Shown in pieces: positions 26,045 to 34,711 of a DNA stretch of 64,000 bases; position 1 is the stretch's first letter; the number at the start of each line of letters is the position of its first letter. The notes below the pieces were generated by a model, which was given only the letters and a program-made list of their open reading frames with translations, was not told the DNA's origin and made no database searches. The DNA lies in the NCBI RefSeq assembly GCF_008124765.1, contig NZ_VNHS01000002.1:558001-622000 (forward strand), given 5' to 3'. Made by a program: the position numbers and the translations under genes. This DNA comes from Paenibacillus methanolicus (GTDB lineage Bacteria; Bacillota; Bacilli; Paenibacillales; Paenibacillaceae).

Positions 26045-26782
26045 TTACGCCGTATATTCGTTCAATGCGCCGAGTACCTTGCCGACGTATTTCTGCGTTT
26101 CTTTCGGCAAATTGCCCATTTGCGCCGTGAAGTCTTCGTTCGTCTTAATGCCGGCGCGGTCGACTCGTCCCGGACCCGCATTATAAGCCGCTAACGCCGC
26201 TTTCTCGTTGCCGTCATACTTCTCCAACAAATACGCCAAAAACTTCGTTCCGCCTTCGATATTCTGCTGCGGATCGAAGGAATCCGTTACGCCGAGGCCT
26301 CTAGCCGTTCCGTCCATCAGCTGCATCAAGCCTTTCGCCCCCGCATGGGACTCTGCATTGGCATTGAACGAGGACTCGGTGTCGATGACCGCTTTAATTA
26401 GCGACGGCGATACGCCGTGCTTCGCACCTGCCTGATTAATGAGATCGTCATACGCCGCGTTCGAGCCGGCGGATACCGGGGCCGAGCTCAACTCCGTGCC
26501 GCCAATGTCCGAGACTCCCTGCAACGCCGAGGAGCTTCCGTAAGATGCGGCTACGAGCGGCTGTAGAAACATCGCAGAGGTCGACTCGTTGTTCAGCGCC
26601 CCCGCGTCCGACAAGGCGGATAGCGCGGCGCTGTTGTCGGAGCTCGACATCAGTTGCTGAAGCACCGCATTAAACATGGATGCATTATCGGACGCGCCGG
26701 TCGCGTTAGCCCCGTTTGCGTTCAGGTTCGTCGACATTTGAAGTTGAAGCAGCGTCTTGAGCACGCGCGGATCGATATTCAT
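26045..26782 (-). CDS. Lytic transglycosylase, SLT domain (CwlQ/YjbJ-like)
   Basis: 245 residues. The N-terminal 110 are Ser/Ala/Asn-rich and disordered; the C-terminal half is a Slt-type (GH23) domain with catalytic Glu in IDTESSFN, GLMQLMDGTARGLGV and AALAAYNAGPGRV. It cleaves glycan strands. There is no signal peptide, as in CwlQ of Bacillus, so export may use another route. AGGGGG precedes the ATG. In Bacillus the yjbE (TerC) and yjbJ genes are near each other, as here. Confidence 0.9.
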   Translation of the reverse strand: MNIDPRVLKTLLQLQMSTNLNANGANATGASDNASMFNAVLQQLMSSSDNSAALSALSDAGALNNESTSAMFLQPLVAASYGSSSALQGVSDIGGTELSSAPVSAGSNAAYDDLINQAGAKHGVSPSLIKAVIDTESSFNANAESHAGAKGLMQLMDGTARGLGVTDSFDPQQNIEGGTKFLAYLLEKYDGNEKAALAAYNAGPGRVDRAGIKTNEDFTAQMGNLPKETQKYVGKVLGALNEYTA

Positions 26783-26893
26783 TATTTCGCCCCCTCTGAT
26801 CGGTATGTCAGCGATATGGATGATGACAAAGTCTGTCCTTATTCTACATTTTTTCGCGCTTGTCCGCTAGTCGTATCGGTCTTTTTTTATATG

Positions 26894-26921
26894 GAAAAGC
26901 CGGCGGGTATCCCCACCGGCC
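26894..26921 (-). terminator. Terminator after the DUF4190-like gene
   Basis: On the minus strand GCCGGTGGG pairs with CCCGCCGGC over a GAT loop (one G-T), followed by TTTTCC. Confidence 0.82.
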
Positions 26922-26926
26922 TTCAT

Positions 26927-27325
26927 TCAGGTTAACGCATAATATAGAGGAATGAGGACGAGATAGGAAGCCGCCGCGATGAGTCCCAGCGTTATCGACC
27001 AAATGCCGAGCCCCCGGCTGCCTTGACGAAAAGCGACGAATCCGATGAATGCGGCGGAAAGACCCAGCAGCACCGGCCAAACGAACCACGACATGATCGC
27101 GATGATCAAGCCCGTCCAACCTGCTGCCCTGCCGGCGGAACGCGTCGCGCGCGCGCTTTCTTCCCGGCTGCGGGACGACCTGTTCAGACCGGTCACCGGC
27201 ACGGCGAGTTCAGCCGCCATTTCTTCCTTGAAGGCATTCTTGTCCGCGTGGTCGCACCGCTCCATATGCGGGCACGTCTCCGTATCGTCATATGGGCTGT
27301 ATTCCCGTGTTCGATCGCGTTCCAT
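26927..27325 (-). CDS. DUF4190-like small membrane protein
   Basis: 132 residues: a polar N-terminus (about 1-65) with a possible metal site (CPHMERCDHADK), then two or three hydrophobic helices (GLIIAIMSWFVWPVLLGLSAAFIGFVAFR, then LGIWSITLGLIAAASYLVLIPLYYA) in the DUF4190 pattern. Function unknown. AAGGGGGA is seven bases upstream of the ATG and lies within the last codons of the DUF1540 gene, so the two are translationally linked. Confidence 0.72.
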   Translation of the reverse strand: MERDRTREYSPYDDTETCPHMERCDHADKNAFKEEMAAELAVPVTGLNRSSRSREESARATRSAGRAAGWTGLIIAIMSWFVWPVLLGLSAAFIGFVAFRQGSRGLGIWSITLGLIAAASYLVLIPLYYALT

Positions 27326-27328
27326 CCG

Positions 27329-27538
27329 CTATTCCCCCTTCGGCTTAAAGGTATGGCAGCACGTCGTCGCGGAATCCGCCGCCTTGTCGTGATGCAGGAA
27401 GCCTTCCTCCGCCATCTCCGCGCCAAAATCGGAATGCGCATGCCGGTCGATCTCCACATGGATCTCATTCGCGTTGCACTGATTGCCCCGACCCCAGAAT
27501 GAACAGTTGGACACGCTGCAGCTTACGCCATTCGGCAT
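27329..27538 (-). CDS. DUF1540 cysteine-rich small protein
   Basis: 69 residues with a DUF1540 pattern: CSVSNCSFWGRGNQCNANEIHVEID near the N-terminus and CCHTF at the end, giving five or six Cys and several His that could bind zinc. Such proteins are common in spore-formers, role unknown. Its Shine-Dalgarno (GGGGGTG, 27581-27575 is the far arm's mate at 27553-27547) is contained in a strong hairpin, see the separate entry. Confidence 0.82.
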   Translation of the reverse strand: MPNGVSCSVSNCSFWGRGNQCNANEIHVEIDRHAHSDFGAEMAEEGFLHHDKAADSATTCCHTFKPKGE

Positions 27539-27546
27539 AAATAAAT

Positions 27547-27581
27547 CACCCCCGTCATCAAGTTGCCCTGATGCGGGGGTG
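27547..27581 (-). promoter_or_regulatory. Hairpin covering the DUF1540 ribosome site
   Basis: On the minus strand CACCCCCGCATCA pairs with TGATGACGGGGGTG (one bulge), and the right arm GGGGGTG is the only Shine-Dalgarno of the gene starting at 27538. ATTTATTT follows, so it could act as a weak terminator of the upstream YpuI-like gene, a translation block, or both. Confidence 0.6.
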
Positions 27582-27593
27582 CGTTATGACTGT

Positions 27594-28094
27594 TTATTTT
27601 TGCCCTTGCATTCTGCGTGCCGTCATGTAGTCGTTCTCATAATAAGCGAGGTCGTCGCGCAGCTCTTCGTAAATTTTGGAAACGGAAAGCACGATATCGC
27701 GCGCAGGCCGTACCGGCTTGCTGCGGAATCGGATCGCGTCTTGACCCGTATATGCATAGCGTCCGTCTTCGGAGTAGCATTCGTTCTTCGGATAGAAAAA
27801 GGCATTCACGGATTGATGATACACTTCGTACAACGCGCGTTCGGCAAACTCGATATCAAACGTTGGACGTCTCAGCGCAACGCCGAGCTTCTCGACGGCC
27901 ACTTCCGAGAATACGAGAAGATGACGAAGGTCGGATAGCAACCCTTTATAAAAAAGCTCTGCTTCATTGCTTTCATCTTCTGCGGCAAGCTGTGGAAGCG
28001 CGTGTGCGTTCAAGAACGTTTCCAATTGGCCAATCGCTTGCTTCAGTTTCTCCCTGGTTGATTCGCTGAGCGGTTTCACGTTTGTCGATGGCAT
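27594..28094 (-). CDS. ypuI: YpuI family protein (DUF3907)
   Basis: 166 residues from ATG 28094, supported by GAAAGGGG upstream; the longer open frame lacks a ribosome site. Soluble helical protein with LYEVYHQSVNAFFYPKNECYSEDGRYAYTGQDAIRFR and a C-terminal YEELRDDLAYYENDYMT. Length and sequence pattern fit YpuI of Bacillus, a protein of unknown function. It is the first gene of the small leftward cluster, divergent from the subtilase gene. Confidence 0.78.
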   Translation of the reverse strand: MPSTNVKPLSESTREKLKQAIGQLETFLNAHALPQLAAEDESNEAELFYKGLLSDLRHLLVFSEVAVEKLGVALRRPTFDIEFAERALYEVYHQSVNAFFYPKNECYSEDGRYAYTGQDAIRFRSKPVRPARDIVLSVSKIYEELRDDLAYYENDYMTARRMQGQK

Positions 28095-28299
28095 AGGTAG
28101 ATCCCCTTTCATTCTCCAAAACAAAACTTCAAGGCAACAACATAGTACCACAAAATGCTGGGGGATGGTACTCCCGTTTGCGCCGGATAACCGTATAATT
28201 TCATGGTCTGGGCTGAATGTTAAGCGTGAACGAAACCGATCAGGACGGCTTCGAGTTCATTTTCCATCACATTATAGGGATAAAGGAGCCTGATTACGC

Positions 28300-30186
28300 A
28301 TGCGACGCAAATGGATAGGCTGGTTCGCCGCGGCCGCGGCCGTTGCTTTCCTCATTCCGATCACGCCTTGGTTCGGCGCGCCTACGGACAACGACGGCAA
28401 ACTGAAGGGGCTGCAGGCCGATCAAGTCAAAACGCTGAACGCGCACCGCGAGCACTCGATGAAAATCCGCACGGTTCAGGAAGACATGAAAGCGACGGCG
28501 ATGTTGTGCTCGAGCGAATGCGGCATCAATTTCCGCAAGCTGATGACTTCATCGACCAAAGGAAAAGCGAAATCCGAGCATTTGCGCCACATGATGGAAA
28601 TGCATAAACAGATGGTCTACGTGCAATGGCTGCAACACGGCGACACGACGACGCGGGGCGTCGTCCCTTACGCGCAGTTTCCCGACATGCGCGAAGCGCT
28701 CGCTACCGCGCGGCTCCATCTGCAACAAGGCAAAGAATACCACTCGAACACGATCGAACCGGGCGGACATCGTTACGTCGTCATGACCGTCCCGAGCTAT
28801 CGCATGAAGGGCGACGGCATCGTCGGCATCATTCGTCAAGACTTGGTCAACAACATCGGCATGCACCAACGCCGCAACTTAAGGCTCGTTCCTTACCCGG
28901 CCGAGGGCAAATACAAAATCGAGTCGGTTAAACCGAATACGATGCAGGACACGACGGTCGACAGCGGCGAGGACAACGGCAATGCGAGCCATTACCATAT
29001 TAACGAAGTCGTGGTCAAATTCCGTCAAACGCCAACCGAAGACGACCTTGCCCGAATCAAGCGAGATCTCGAGGCGCAGTTCATCCGCAAGCTCGGCTAT
29101 ACGTACGTCATACGCTCTTCTCAGAAGCTGACCGAAGATATGATGGCGTATCTTAAGAAAAACTGGGATCCGCTGTATGTCGAGCCGCATTATTTGTATT
29201 TAACCAATGATACGGCCGACAACGCGAATCGTTCCATCGTGCCGAACGACGTGCTGTATTCGGATTATCAATGGAATCTGCCTTCCATTGAAGCCGAGAA
29301 AGGCTGGAGCGTCTCTAAAGGTTCCGGCGTACTGATCGGCGTGCTCGATACTGGCGTGCAATTGGATCATCCCGATCTTGCCGGCAAGCTGGCCGAAGGC
29401 AACAATATGGTGACGCCGGACTCGCCGCCCGACGACGACGTCGGTCATGGCACGCACGTCGCCGGCATTATCGCCGCGAACGTGAACAATAACGAAGGCG
29501 TCGCGGGCATCTCTTGGTTCAATAAAATTTTGCCGGTCAAAGTGCTCGATTCAAGCGGCGCAGGATCGACGTATTCGGTGGCGGAAGGCATCATCTGGGC
29601 CACGGACAACGGGGCCAGAGTGATAAATATGAGCCTGGGCAACTATGCCGAAGCCGAGTTCTTGCACGACGCGATTAAATACGCCTATGACCACGACGTC
29701 GTCCTCATCGCCGCCAGCGGCAATGACAATACGATTCGACCGGGCTATCCGGCCGCTTATCCGGAAGTGCTCGCCGTCGCGTCGACCGATCCGGACGGGG
29801 CCAAGTCGTCCTTCTCCAACTACGGCGATTATATTGATGTTGCCGCGCCGGGCGCGAGCATTGCCAGCACCTATCCGGGCAGCCAGTATGCCGCATTATC
29901 CGGCACGTCGATGGCGAGTCCGCATGTCGCGGCGCTTGCCGGCTTGATTCGATCGCTCAATCCGGAGCTGACGAACGTGGAAGTCATGGATATTATGCGC
30001 AACACCGCCAAGGACCTGGGAGACCCAGGGAAAGACCAGTACTTCGGCTACGGGCAAATCGACATCGTCCGCGCCCTGAAAGCCGCGAAAGAAACGGCCG
30101 TATCGCTGCAGCGGTTCCCGCAAATGGTGGAGCGTCGGCTCGCTCAGTTGAGCGCGGAGAACGGTTCGAGTCCTAAGCACGGGTAG
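28300..30186 (+). CDS. Secreted subtilisin-like serine protease (S8) with N-terminal sensor-like domain
   Basis: 628 residues. Signal sequence at 1-26 (WFAAAAAVAFLIPITPWFG). Residues about 40-190 form an unusual extension with HREHSMKIRTVQEDMKATA and GHRYVVMTVPSYRMKGDGIVG, resembling an extracellular Cache/PDC sensor. Residues 232-300 look like a fervidolysin/I9-like propeptide (VVVKFRQTPTEDDLARI). The catalytic domain has Asp350 (VLDTGVQLDHP), His383 (VGHGTHVAGI), oxyanion Asn475 (AASGND) and Ser537 (SGTSMASPHVA). AAAGGAG lies upstream. It is monocistronic with a terminator shared with rnpB. Confidence 0.92.
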   Translation: MRRKWIGWFAAAAAVAFLIPITPWFGAPTDNDGKLKGLQADQVKTLNAHREHSMKIRTVQEDMKATAMLCSSECGINFRKLMTSSTKGKAKSEHLRHMMEMHKQMVYVQWLQHGDTTTRGVVPYAQFPDMREALATARLHLQQGKEYHSNTIEPGGHRYVVMTVPSYRMKGDGIVGIIRQDLVNNIGMHQRRNLRLVPYPAEGKYKIESVKPNTMQDTTVDSGEDNGNASHYHINEVVVKFRQTPTEDDLARIKRDLEAQFIRKLGYTYVIRSSQKLTEDMMAYLKKNWDPLYVEPHYLYLTNDTADNANRSIVPNDVLYSDYQWNLPSIEAEKGWSVSKGSGVLIGVLDTGVQLDHPDLAGKLAEGNNMVTPDSPPDDDVGHGTHVAGIIAANVNNNEGVAGISWFNKILPVKVLDSSGAGSTYSVAEGIIWATDNGARVINMSLGNYAEAEFLHDAIKYAYDHDVVLIAASGNDNTIRPGYPAAYPEVLAVASTDPDGAKSSFSNYGDYIDVAAPGASIASTYPGSQYAALSGTSMASPHVAALAGLIRSLNPELTNVEVMDIMRNTAKDLGDPGKDQYFGYGQIDIVRALKAAKETAVSLQRFPQMVERRLAQLSAENGSSPKHG

Positions 30187-30211
30187 CAGCATGAAATAAT
30201 CGGATGCATGC

Positions 30212-30266
30212 AAAAAAGGCTGTCCGCGTCGCCGAAGGGTTCCTTCGGAAGCGGGCAGCCTTGTTC
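30212..30266. terminator. Bidirectional terminator between the subtilase gene and rnpB
   Basis: GGCTGTCCGC..CCGAAGG pairs with CCTTCGG..GCGGGCAGCC, flanked by AAAAAA on the left and TTGTTCTGTTT on the right. The strong T-run is on the minus side, so it best serves rnpB; it also ends the protease transcript. Confidence 0.88.
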
Positions 30267-30282
30267 TGTTTAATTGTGTTAC

Positions 30283-30686
30283 GGAAAGTTTGCCGTAAGC
30301 CGGGTTCTGTTCTTCCGGTGGTCCGAACGGGAACAACCCTCCCACCATTGAAGCGACAATCATCTATCTAGGCCTGCCATTGCTGACACGCTCAAGCGAC
30401 ACACCCGAACGCTCCCCGGGCAAGGGCGCGCGTAAACGCGCTGCGTTCTCTCGGTCTTGCTCCAGATGGGGTTTACCAGCCCCGTTGTCGCCAACGGCGC
30501 TCGTGGTCTCTTACACCACGGTTCCACCCTTGCCTGTGCCAGCCTTGCGGCCGGCCATCGGCGGTCCATTTCTGTGGCACTATCCTTCGGCTCGCGCCGA
30601 CTGGACGTTATCCAGCATCCTGCCCTATGGAGCCCGGACTTTCCTCTCGCGGCCGAAGCCGCCAGCGATTGTCTGTCAAACTTTCC
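30283..30686 (-). ncRNA. rnpB: RNase P RNA, bacterial type B
   Basis: Catalytic RNA that matures tRNA 5' ends. About 404 nt. The P1 helix is GGAAAGTTTG at the 5' end (30686) against CAAACTTTCC at the 3' end (30283). On the minus strand the conserved GAGGAAAGTCCGGGCTCC lies just after the 5' helix, and ACAGAACCCGGCTTACGGC forms the P4-proximal 3' part. Open frames within it on both strands are spurious. Exact ends are read from the P1 pairing. Confidence 0.96.
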
Positions 30687-30764
30687 GGTGCTTAGCTAGT
30701 ATACACGGAATGGTGGCGAAGCTCAAGCGGGTAACGATTGGCGGAACCGCCTATCCTATGCCAA

Positions 30765-31886
30765 CTACACGAAACGGAACACCTCGGTCGAGATGTCCGA
30801 GGCCACCGCCACGGTCGCGTATTTGCGCGCAGCCAATTGTTTGCCTAGCCATTCGGCCACGCGAGGCTTCATGATTTTCTCGATGTTATGGCCGGGATCG
30901 ACGATCGCAAGCCCAGCAGCCAACGCGTCGTGCGCGGTATGGTAATCGATATCGCCGGTGACGAGCACATCCGCGCCAGCGAACAGCGCGTGGCGGACGT
31001 ACCGCGCGCCGGAGCCGCCCAGCACCGCGACTTTGCGGACCGCTTGCCCCGACTCGCCCACGGTGCGAACCGCCGGGACGTCGAACGCCTTCTTGACGCG
31101 ATCCGCGAACTCGCCAAGCGTGGTCGATTCCGCCAATTTTCCGACCCGGCCAAGGCCGAATGTACGGCCTTTCAAATCCATCGGATAAAGGTCGTACGCG
31201 ACTTCCTCGTAGGGGTGAGCCTTCAACATCGCCTGCACGACGCGCTTCTGCACGCTTTGCGGCACGATCGTCTCGATGCGCATCTCCGCGACGCGCGCAA
31301 GCGTGCCCTGCTCGCCGATGAACGGATCGGTCCCGTCGCCGGGGACGAACGTGCCCGTGCCTTCGATGTTGAAGCTGCAGCAGCTATAATTGCCGATCTC
31401 GCCCGCTCCTGCTTTCCATAGCGCCTGCAGCACCTGCTCGTGATGATCCTGCGGTACGAATACGACCAGCTTATTCAACTTGTCCGTATGTACGTCTTCG
31501 AGCGCCGCGCGCTTCTCAGCGTCGATGCCGAGCATATCGGCCATCCAATCATTGATGCCGCCTTCGGTTACATCGAGGTTCGTGTGCGAGATATACACCG
31601 CGATATCGTGTTTAATGAGCTTCTCGTAGAGCTTGCCGGCCGGCGTGGACGTATCGAGCTTGGCCAGAGGACGATAAATAATCGCATGGTGGGCGATAAT
31701 CAGCTCCGCGCCGATTCGAATCGCTTCCTCGACCACTTCGTCGGTCACGTCTAGCGCGATCAGCACTTTCGTGATGTCCTTCTGCAGCGTGCCCAGCTGA
31801 AGGCCGATCCGGTCATTCTCCACCGCGTAATGTTTCGGAGCCAGCTGCTCCATTAATTGGATGACGGTTTGTCCGTTGGCGTACAT
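30765..31886 (-). CDS. yqfO: Nif3-like dinuclear metal centre protein (YqfO)
   Basis: 373 residues, equal to Bacillus YqfO. Nif3/DUF34 core with metal ligands in ELIIAHHAIIYRP, HTNLDVTEGG and the C-terminal VTGDIDYHTAHDALAAGLAIVDPGH; an inserted YqfO-specific domain (about 125-235, KLVVFVPQDHHEQVLQAL..) lies between. Linked to GTP cyclohydrolase-like and metal roles, not settled. Start ATG 31886 has AGGAGG eight bases upstream and overlaps trmK by 34 nt, so translation is coupled. Confidence 0.95.
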   Translation of the reverse strand: MYANGQTVIQLMEQLAPKHYAVENDRIGLQLGTLQKDITKVLIALDVTDEVVEEAIRIGAELIIAHHAIIYRPLAKLDTSTPAGKLYEKLIKHDIAVYISHTNLDVTEGGINDWMADMLGIDAEKRAALEDVHTDKLNKLVVFVPQDHHEQVLQALWKAGAGEIGNYSCCSFNIEGTGTFVPGDGTDPFIGEQGTLARVAEMRIETIVPQSVQKRVVQAMLKAHPYEEVAYDLYPMDLKGRTFGLGRVGKLAESTTLGEFADRVKKAFDVPAVRTVGESGQAVRKVAVLGGSGARYVRHALFAGADVLVTGDIDYHTAHDALAAGLAIVDPGHNIEKIMKPRVAEWLGKQLAARKYATVAVASDISTEVFRFV

Positions 31887-32638
31887 GCGAGCACCTCCTG
31901 GATTTGAGCGATCTCTATCCTGAATGCGGCTTCCTTCGCGCGAGCGTCCGGCGTATCCGAGCCAGCCATCTGCGCAAGGATCCGCTCCAGCTTCCCGATT
32001 TCCAGCTCCCACTTCTTATGGAGAATACCGGTAGGCTTCCGGAGCAAATGCGGCCCCATGCGGTAGAGCCAGTCCGTCCACATCGCCGATTCCGAATCGA
32101 GCTTGCTCAAGAAAGCCGGATCATATAGACCCGCGTTCTCAACGTCCGCGGACGGCGATAACACGGCGTGCAGCACTTCATAGAACCGGCCATCCTCTTC
32201 AAGCACCGTCTCGTCCGTCAACGTCCAGCCATGCCGCACTAGCCAGCGGCGAACGAATTCCTCGCCCACGTTCGGCTGAAGCACGAGTTCGCGGACGCCT
32301 TCCAACTTGCCGGCGACCCTACCGGCTTCCAAGATATCGGCCATGAGACTGCCGCCCATTCCCGCGATCGTCACCGTATCAGCCTCGCAAGGCTGAAGTA
32401 CGGACAAGCCGTCGCCTTGGCGCACCGAAATAACGGCAGTCAGCCCGGCGCTTGCCGCCGCTTTGCATGCCGCTTGGTAAGGCCCCGCATTCAGTTCGCC
32501 CGCAATAGCGGACGGCACTCTGCCGCTCTGGACGAGATAGACCGGCAGCAGCGCATGATCGGAGCCGATATCCGCCGTGCGCGAACCGGGCGTGACCCGA
32601 TCCGCGATTGTTTGCAATCGTTTCGATAACTTCATCAT
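31853..32638 (-). CDS. trmK: tRNA (adenine22-N1)-methyltransferase TrmK
   Basis: Methylates N1 of A22 in tRNA. 261 residues: Rossmann fold with SAM motif ADIGSDHALLPVYLV, VTIAGMGGSLMADIL and LQPNVGEEFVRRWL, then the C-terminal coiled coil (KKWELEIGKLERILAQMAG) typical of the family. ATG 32638 (the first of two adjacent ATGs) follows the stop of the upstream membrane-protein gene by a few bases; the ribosome site is weak, so coupling is likely. Confidence 0.94.
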   Translation of the reverse strand: MMKLSKRLQTIADRVTPGSRTADIGSDHALLPVYLVQSGRVPSAIAGELNAGPYQAACKAAASAGLTAVISVRQGDGLSVLQPCEADTVTIAGMGGSLMADILEAGRVAGKLEGVRELVLQPNVGEEFVRRWLVRHGWTLTDETVLEEDGRFYEVLHAVLSPSADVENAGLYDPAFLSKLDSESAMWTDWLYRMGPHLLRKPTGILHKKWELEIGKLERILAQMAGSDTPDARAKEAAFRIEIAQIQEVLACTPTDKPSSN

Positions 32639-32640
32639 GC

Positions 32641-33468
32641 TTATGCAACCCACGCAATCCATTTTTTTCGCAAGGCGAAGAGCAATCCGCCTTCCACCAC
32701 GATTTTAACGATTAATTGTATTTGAAACCAGCCTTGCTCCTCCATGAATACCGCCGTATACAGCTCCGGCATCAGCCACACGATCGCGGCGGTCGCCAAC
32801 AGGACCGCGGCGATGCTCTTGGACCATCGATGGAAAAACCAGCTGCACCAGCCGAACACGATCGACAGCGGCAGCCAGAAAATTTGCACCTCGTACCACT
32901 GCGGATCGTTCGCGTTGCGGGAAATCAGCAGGCCGTAAACAAGGAACGACGCGATCCATCCTCCCAGATGCAGCAGCGGAATGCGCGCGAATATGCCGAC
33001 CGCCACCCAGAACAACGAGCAGATGCCGAGCCAACCGACCTGCCAGCCCCACTTCTCCAGCCCATGGAGCTGCAGCATATAGATACCGGCGCCGAGCATA
33101 AGCAGCATCCCGACCCCGATCAATCCGATGCCGGCCGCCTCGTTTTTATCCCGAAAACGTTGGCCAAGCAGCAATAAAATGAGGACAAACGAGGCCGTTA
33201 CCCCAATTTGCAATAGAGGGTGAAAAGCGTTAAAATGAAGTACAACGAAACAGATCAAGGAAAAAATGCCAAAAGCAAGGAGCCAACTAAGCCCGGAAGC
33301 CGTTTTAATGGCCTTCACCGCTTTGCCCGATAAATAGACGGGTTCCTTCACTTCTCCCGTCTCGAGATACAAGTTGAGCAGAAAATCGCAGTAATGCTCC
33401 GGGAGCAGCTTGCTCCGCTGCCAATGCTCGATTTCCCGAATGATCGTTTTACGACGCTCCTGATCCAT
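32641..33468 (-). CDS. DUF2157-like polytopic membrane protein
   Basis: 275 residues. A soluble helical N-terminus (IIREIEHWQRSKLLPEHYCDFLLNLY), then about eight helices from residue 58 to 262. The N-terminal pattern resembles DUF2157. Function unknown. It lies between sigA and trmK, a slot that differs among Bacillales, and its stop touches the start of trmK. Confidence 0.7.
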   Translation of the reverse strand: MDQERRKTIIREIEHWQRSKLLPEHYCDFLLNLYLETGEVKEPVYLSGKAVKAIKTASGLSWLLAFGIFSLICFVVLHFNAFHPLLQIGVTASFVLILLLLGQRFRDKNEAAGIGLIGVGMLLMLGAGIYMLQLHGLEKWGWQVGWLGICSLFWVAVGIFARIPLLHLGGWIASFLVYGLLISRNANDPQWYEVQIFWLPLSIVFGWCSWFFHRWSKSIAAVLLATAAIVWLMPELYTAVFMEEQGWFQIQLIVKIVVEGGLLFALRKKWIAWVA

Positions 33469-33504
33469 GTAAGTCTTCCCCTCGTGTTAGCGCTGCCCTT
33501 GAAG

Positions 33505-33545
33505 GAAAAGGGACCTCGCTGCTTGCATGCAGAGGGGTCCCCTTT
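33505..33545 (-). terminator. Terminator after sigA
   Basis: On the minus strand AAAGGGGACCCCTC pairs with GAGGTCCCTTT (two bulged bases) over a 14-base loop, followed by TCCTTC. Moderate T-content. Confidence 0.7.
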
Positions 33546-33548
33546 CGA

Positions 33549-34679
33549 TTATTCCAGGAAATCTTTCAGTCGTTTGCTCCGGCTCGGGTGACGCAGCTTA
33601 CGCAGCGCTTTCGCTTCAATCTGGCGAATCCGTTCGCGCGTAACGCCGAACACTTTGCCGACTTCCTCCAGCGTGCGGGTTCTGCCGTCATCCAGTCCGA
33701 ACCGCAGGCGAAGCACATTCTCCTCGCGCTCCGTAAGCGTATCGAGCACATCCTCCAGTTGTTCTTTCAGCAGCTCGTAAGCGGCCGCATCGGCTGGCGC
33801 GAGCGCCTCCTGGTCTTCAATGAAATCTCCCAGATGCGAATCGTCTTCTTCGCCGATCGGCGTCTCCAGCGATACCGGCTCCTGCGCGATTTTCATAATT
33901 TCGCGTACCTTCTCGGTGGACAGGTCCATCTCCTGCGCGATTTCTTCCGGGCTTGGCTCGCGGCCGAGCTCCTGCAGCAGTTGTCTGGATACGCGTACGA
34001 GTTTGTTGATCGTCTCGACCATATGAACGGGAATCCGGATCGTGCGCGCTTGGTCCGCAATGGCACGCGTGATCGCTTGGCGAATCCACCATGTCGCATA
34101 CGTACTGAATTTATAGCCTTTCGTGTGGTCGAACTTCTCGACCGCCTTGATCAGGCCCATGTTGCCTTCCTGAATCAGATCAAGGAACAGCATGCCGCGG
34201 CCGACATAGCGCTTGGCGATACTGACGACCAGACGAAGGTTGGCTTCGGCCAGACGGCGCTTCGCTTCTTCGTCGCCATGCTCGATCCGCTTCGCGAGTT
34301 CGACCTCGTCGTCGGCGGAGAGCAGCGGCACGCGGCCGATTTCTTTCAAATACATCCGTACCGGATCATTGATTTTGATGCCTGGCGGGAGTGCCAAATC
34401 GTCATCGAAATTGAAGTCGTCATGCTCGCGTTCTTGGTCGTCCCCCCCAATGCTCGGGCGGTGATCTTCGTCGCTCTCATTTACCACTTCAATGCCGTGA
34501 TCGTCGAGCTGCTCGAAGAACTCGTCGATTTGTTCCGGATCTTGATCAAACGGGGAAAGCTTCTCCATGATATCTTTGTACGTTAAAGTGGATCTTTTCT
34601 TCCCCTGTTCAATCAGCTGTTCCTTGACAAGATCCAGCTTCTGTTCAGCATCCAATTCAGTATGTTGATCGTTCGCCAT
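33549..34679 (-). CDS. sigA: Primary sigma factor SigA (RpoD)
   Basis: Housekeeping sigma-70 factor, 376 residues. Region 1.1 is short; region 1.2-2 has [17 protein letters not shown], the core-binding and -10 recognition helix [31 protein letters not shown]; region 3 has [10 protein letters not shown]; region 4 ends [23 protein letters not shown] 34679 is preceded by GGGGGGAGG. It follows dnaG by 32 bases, the standard dnaG-sigA macromolecular synthesis operon. Confidence 0.98.
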   Translation of the reverse strand: MANDQHTELDAEQKLDLVKEQLIEQGKKRSTLTYKDIMEKLSPFDQDPEQIDEFFEQLDDHGIEVVNESDEDHRPSIGGDDQEREHDDFNFDDDLALPPGIKINDPVRMYLKEIGRVPLLSADDEVELAKRIEHGDEEAKRRLAEANLRLVVSIAKRYVGRGMLFLDLIQEGNMGLIKAVEKFDHTKGYKFSTYATWWIRQAITRAIADQARTIRIPVHMVETINKLVRVSRQLLQELGREPSPEEIAQEMDLSTEKVREIMKIAQEPVSLETPIGEEDDSHLGDFIEDQEALAPADAAAYELLKEQLEDVLDTLTEREENVLRLRFGLDDGRTRTLEEVGKVFGVTRERIRQIEAKALRKLRHPSRSKRLKDFLE

Positions 34680-34711
34680 AATACGACTCCCTCCCCCCTA
34701 GAAATATAAGC

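Noticed and set aside
30360..30874. Open frames on both strands with up to 164 codons
   Set aside because: They lie in the RNase P RNA or antisense to the nif3-like gene, with no ribosome sites; GC-rich structured RNA explains them.
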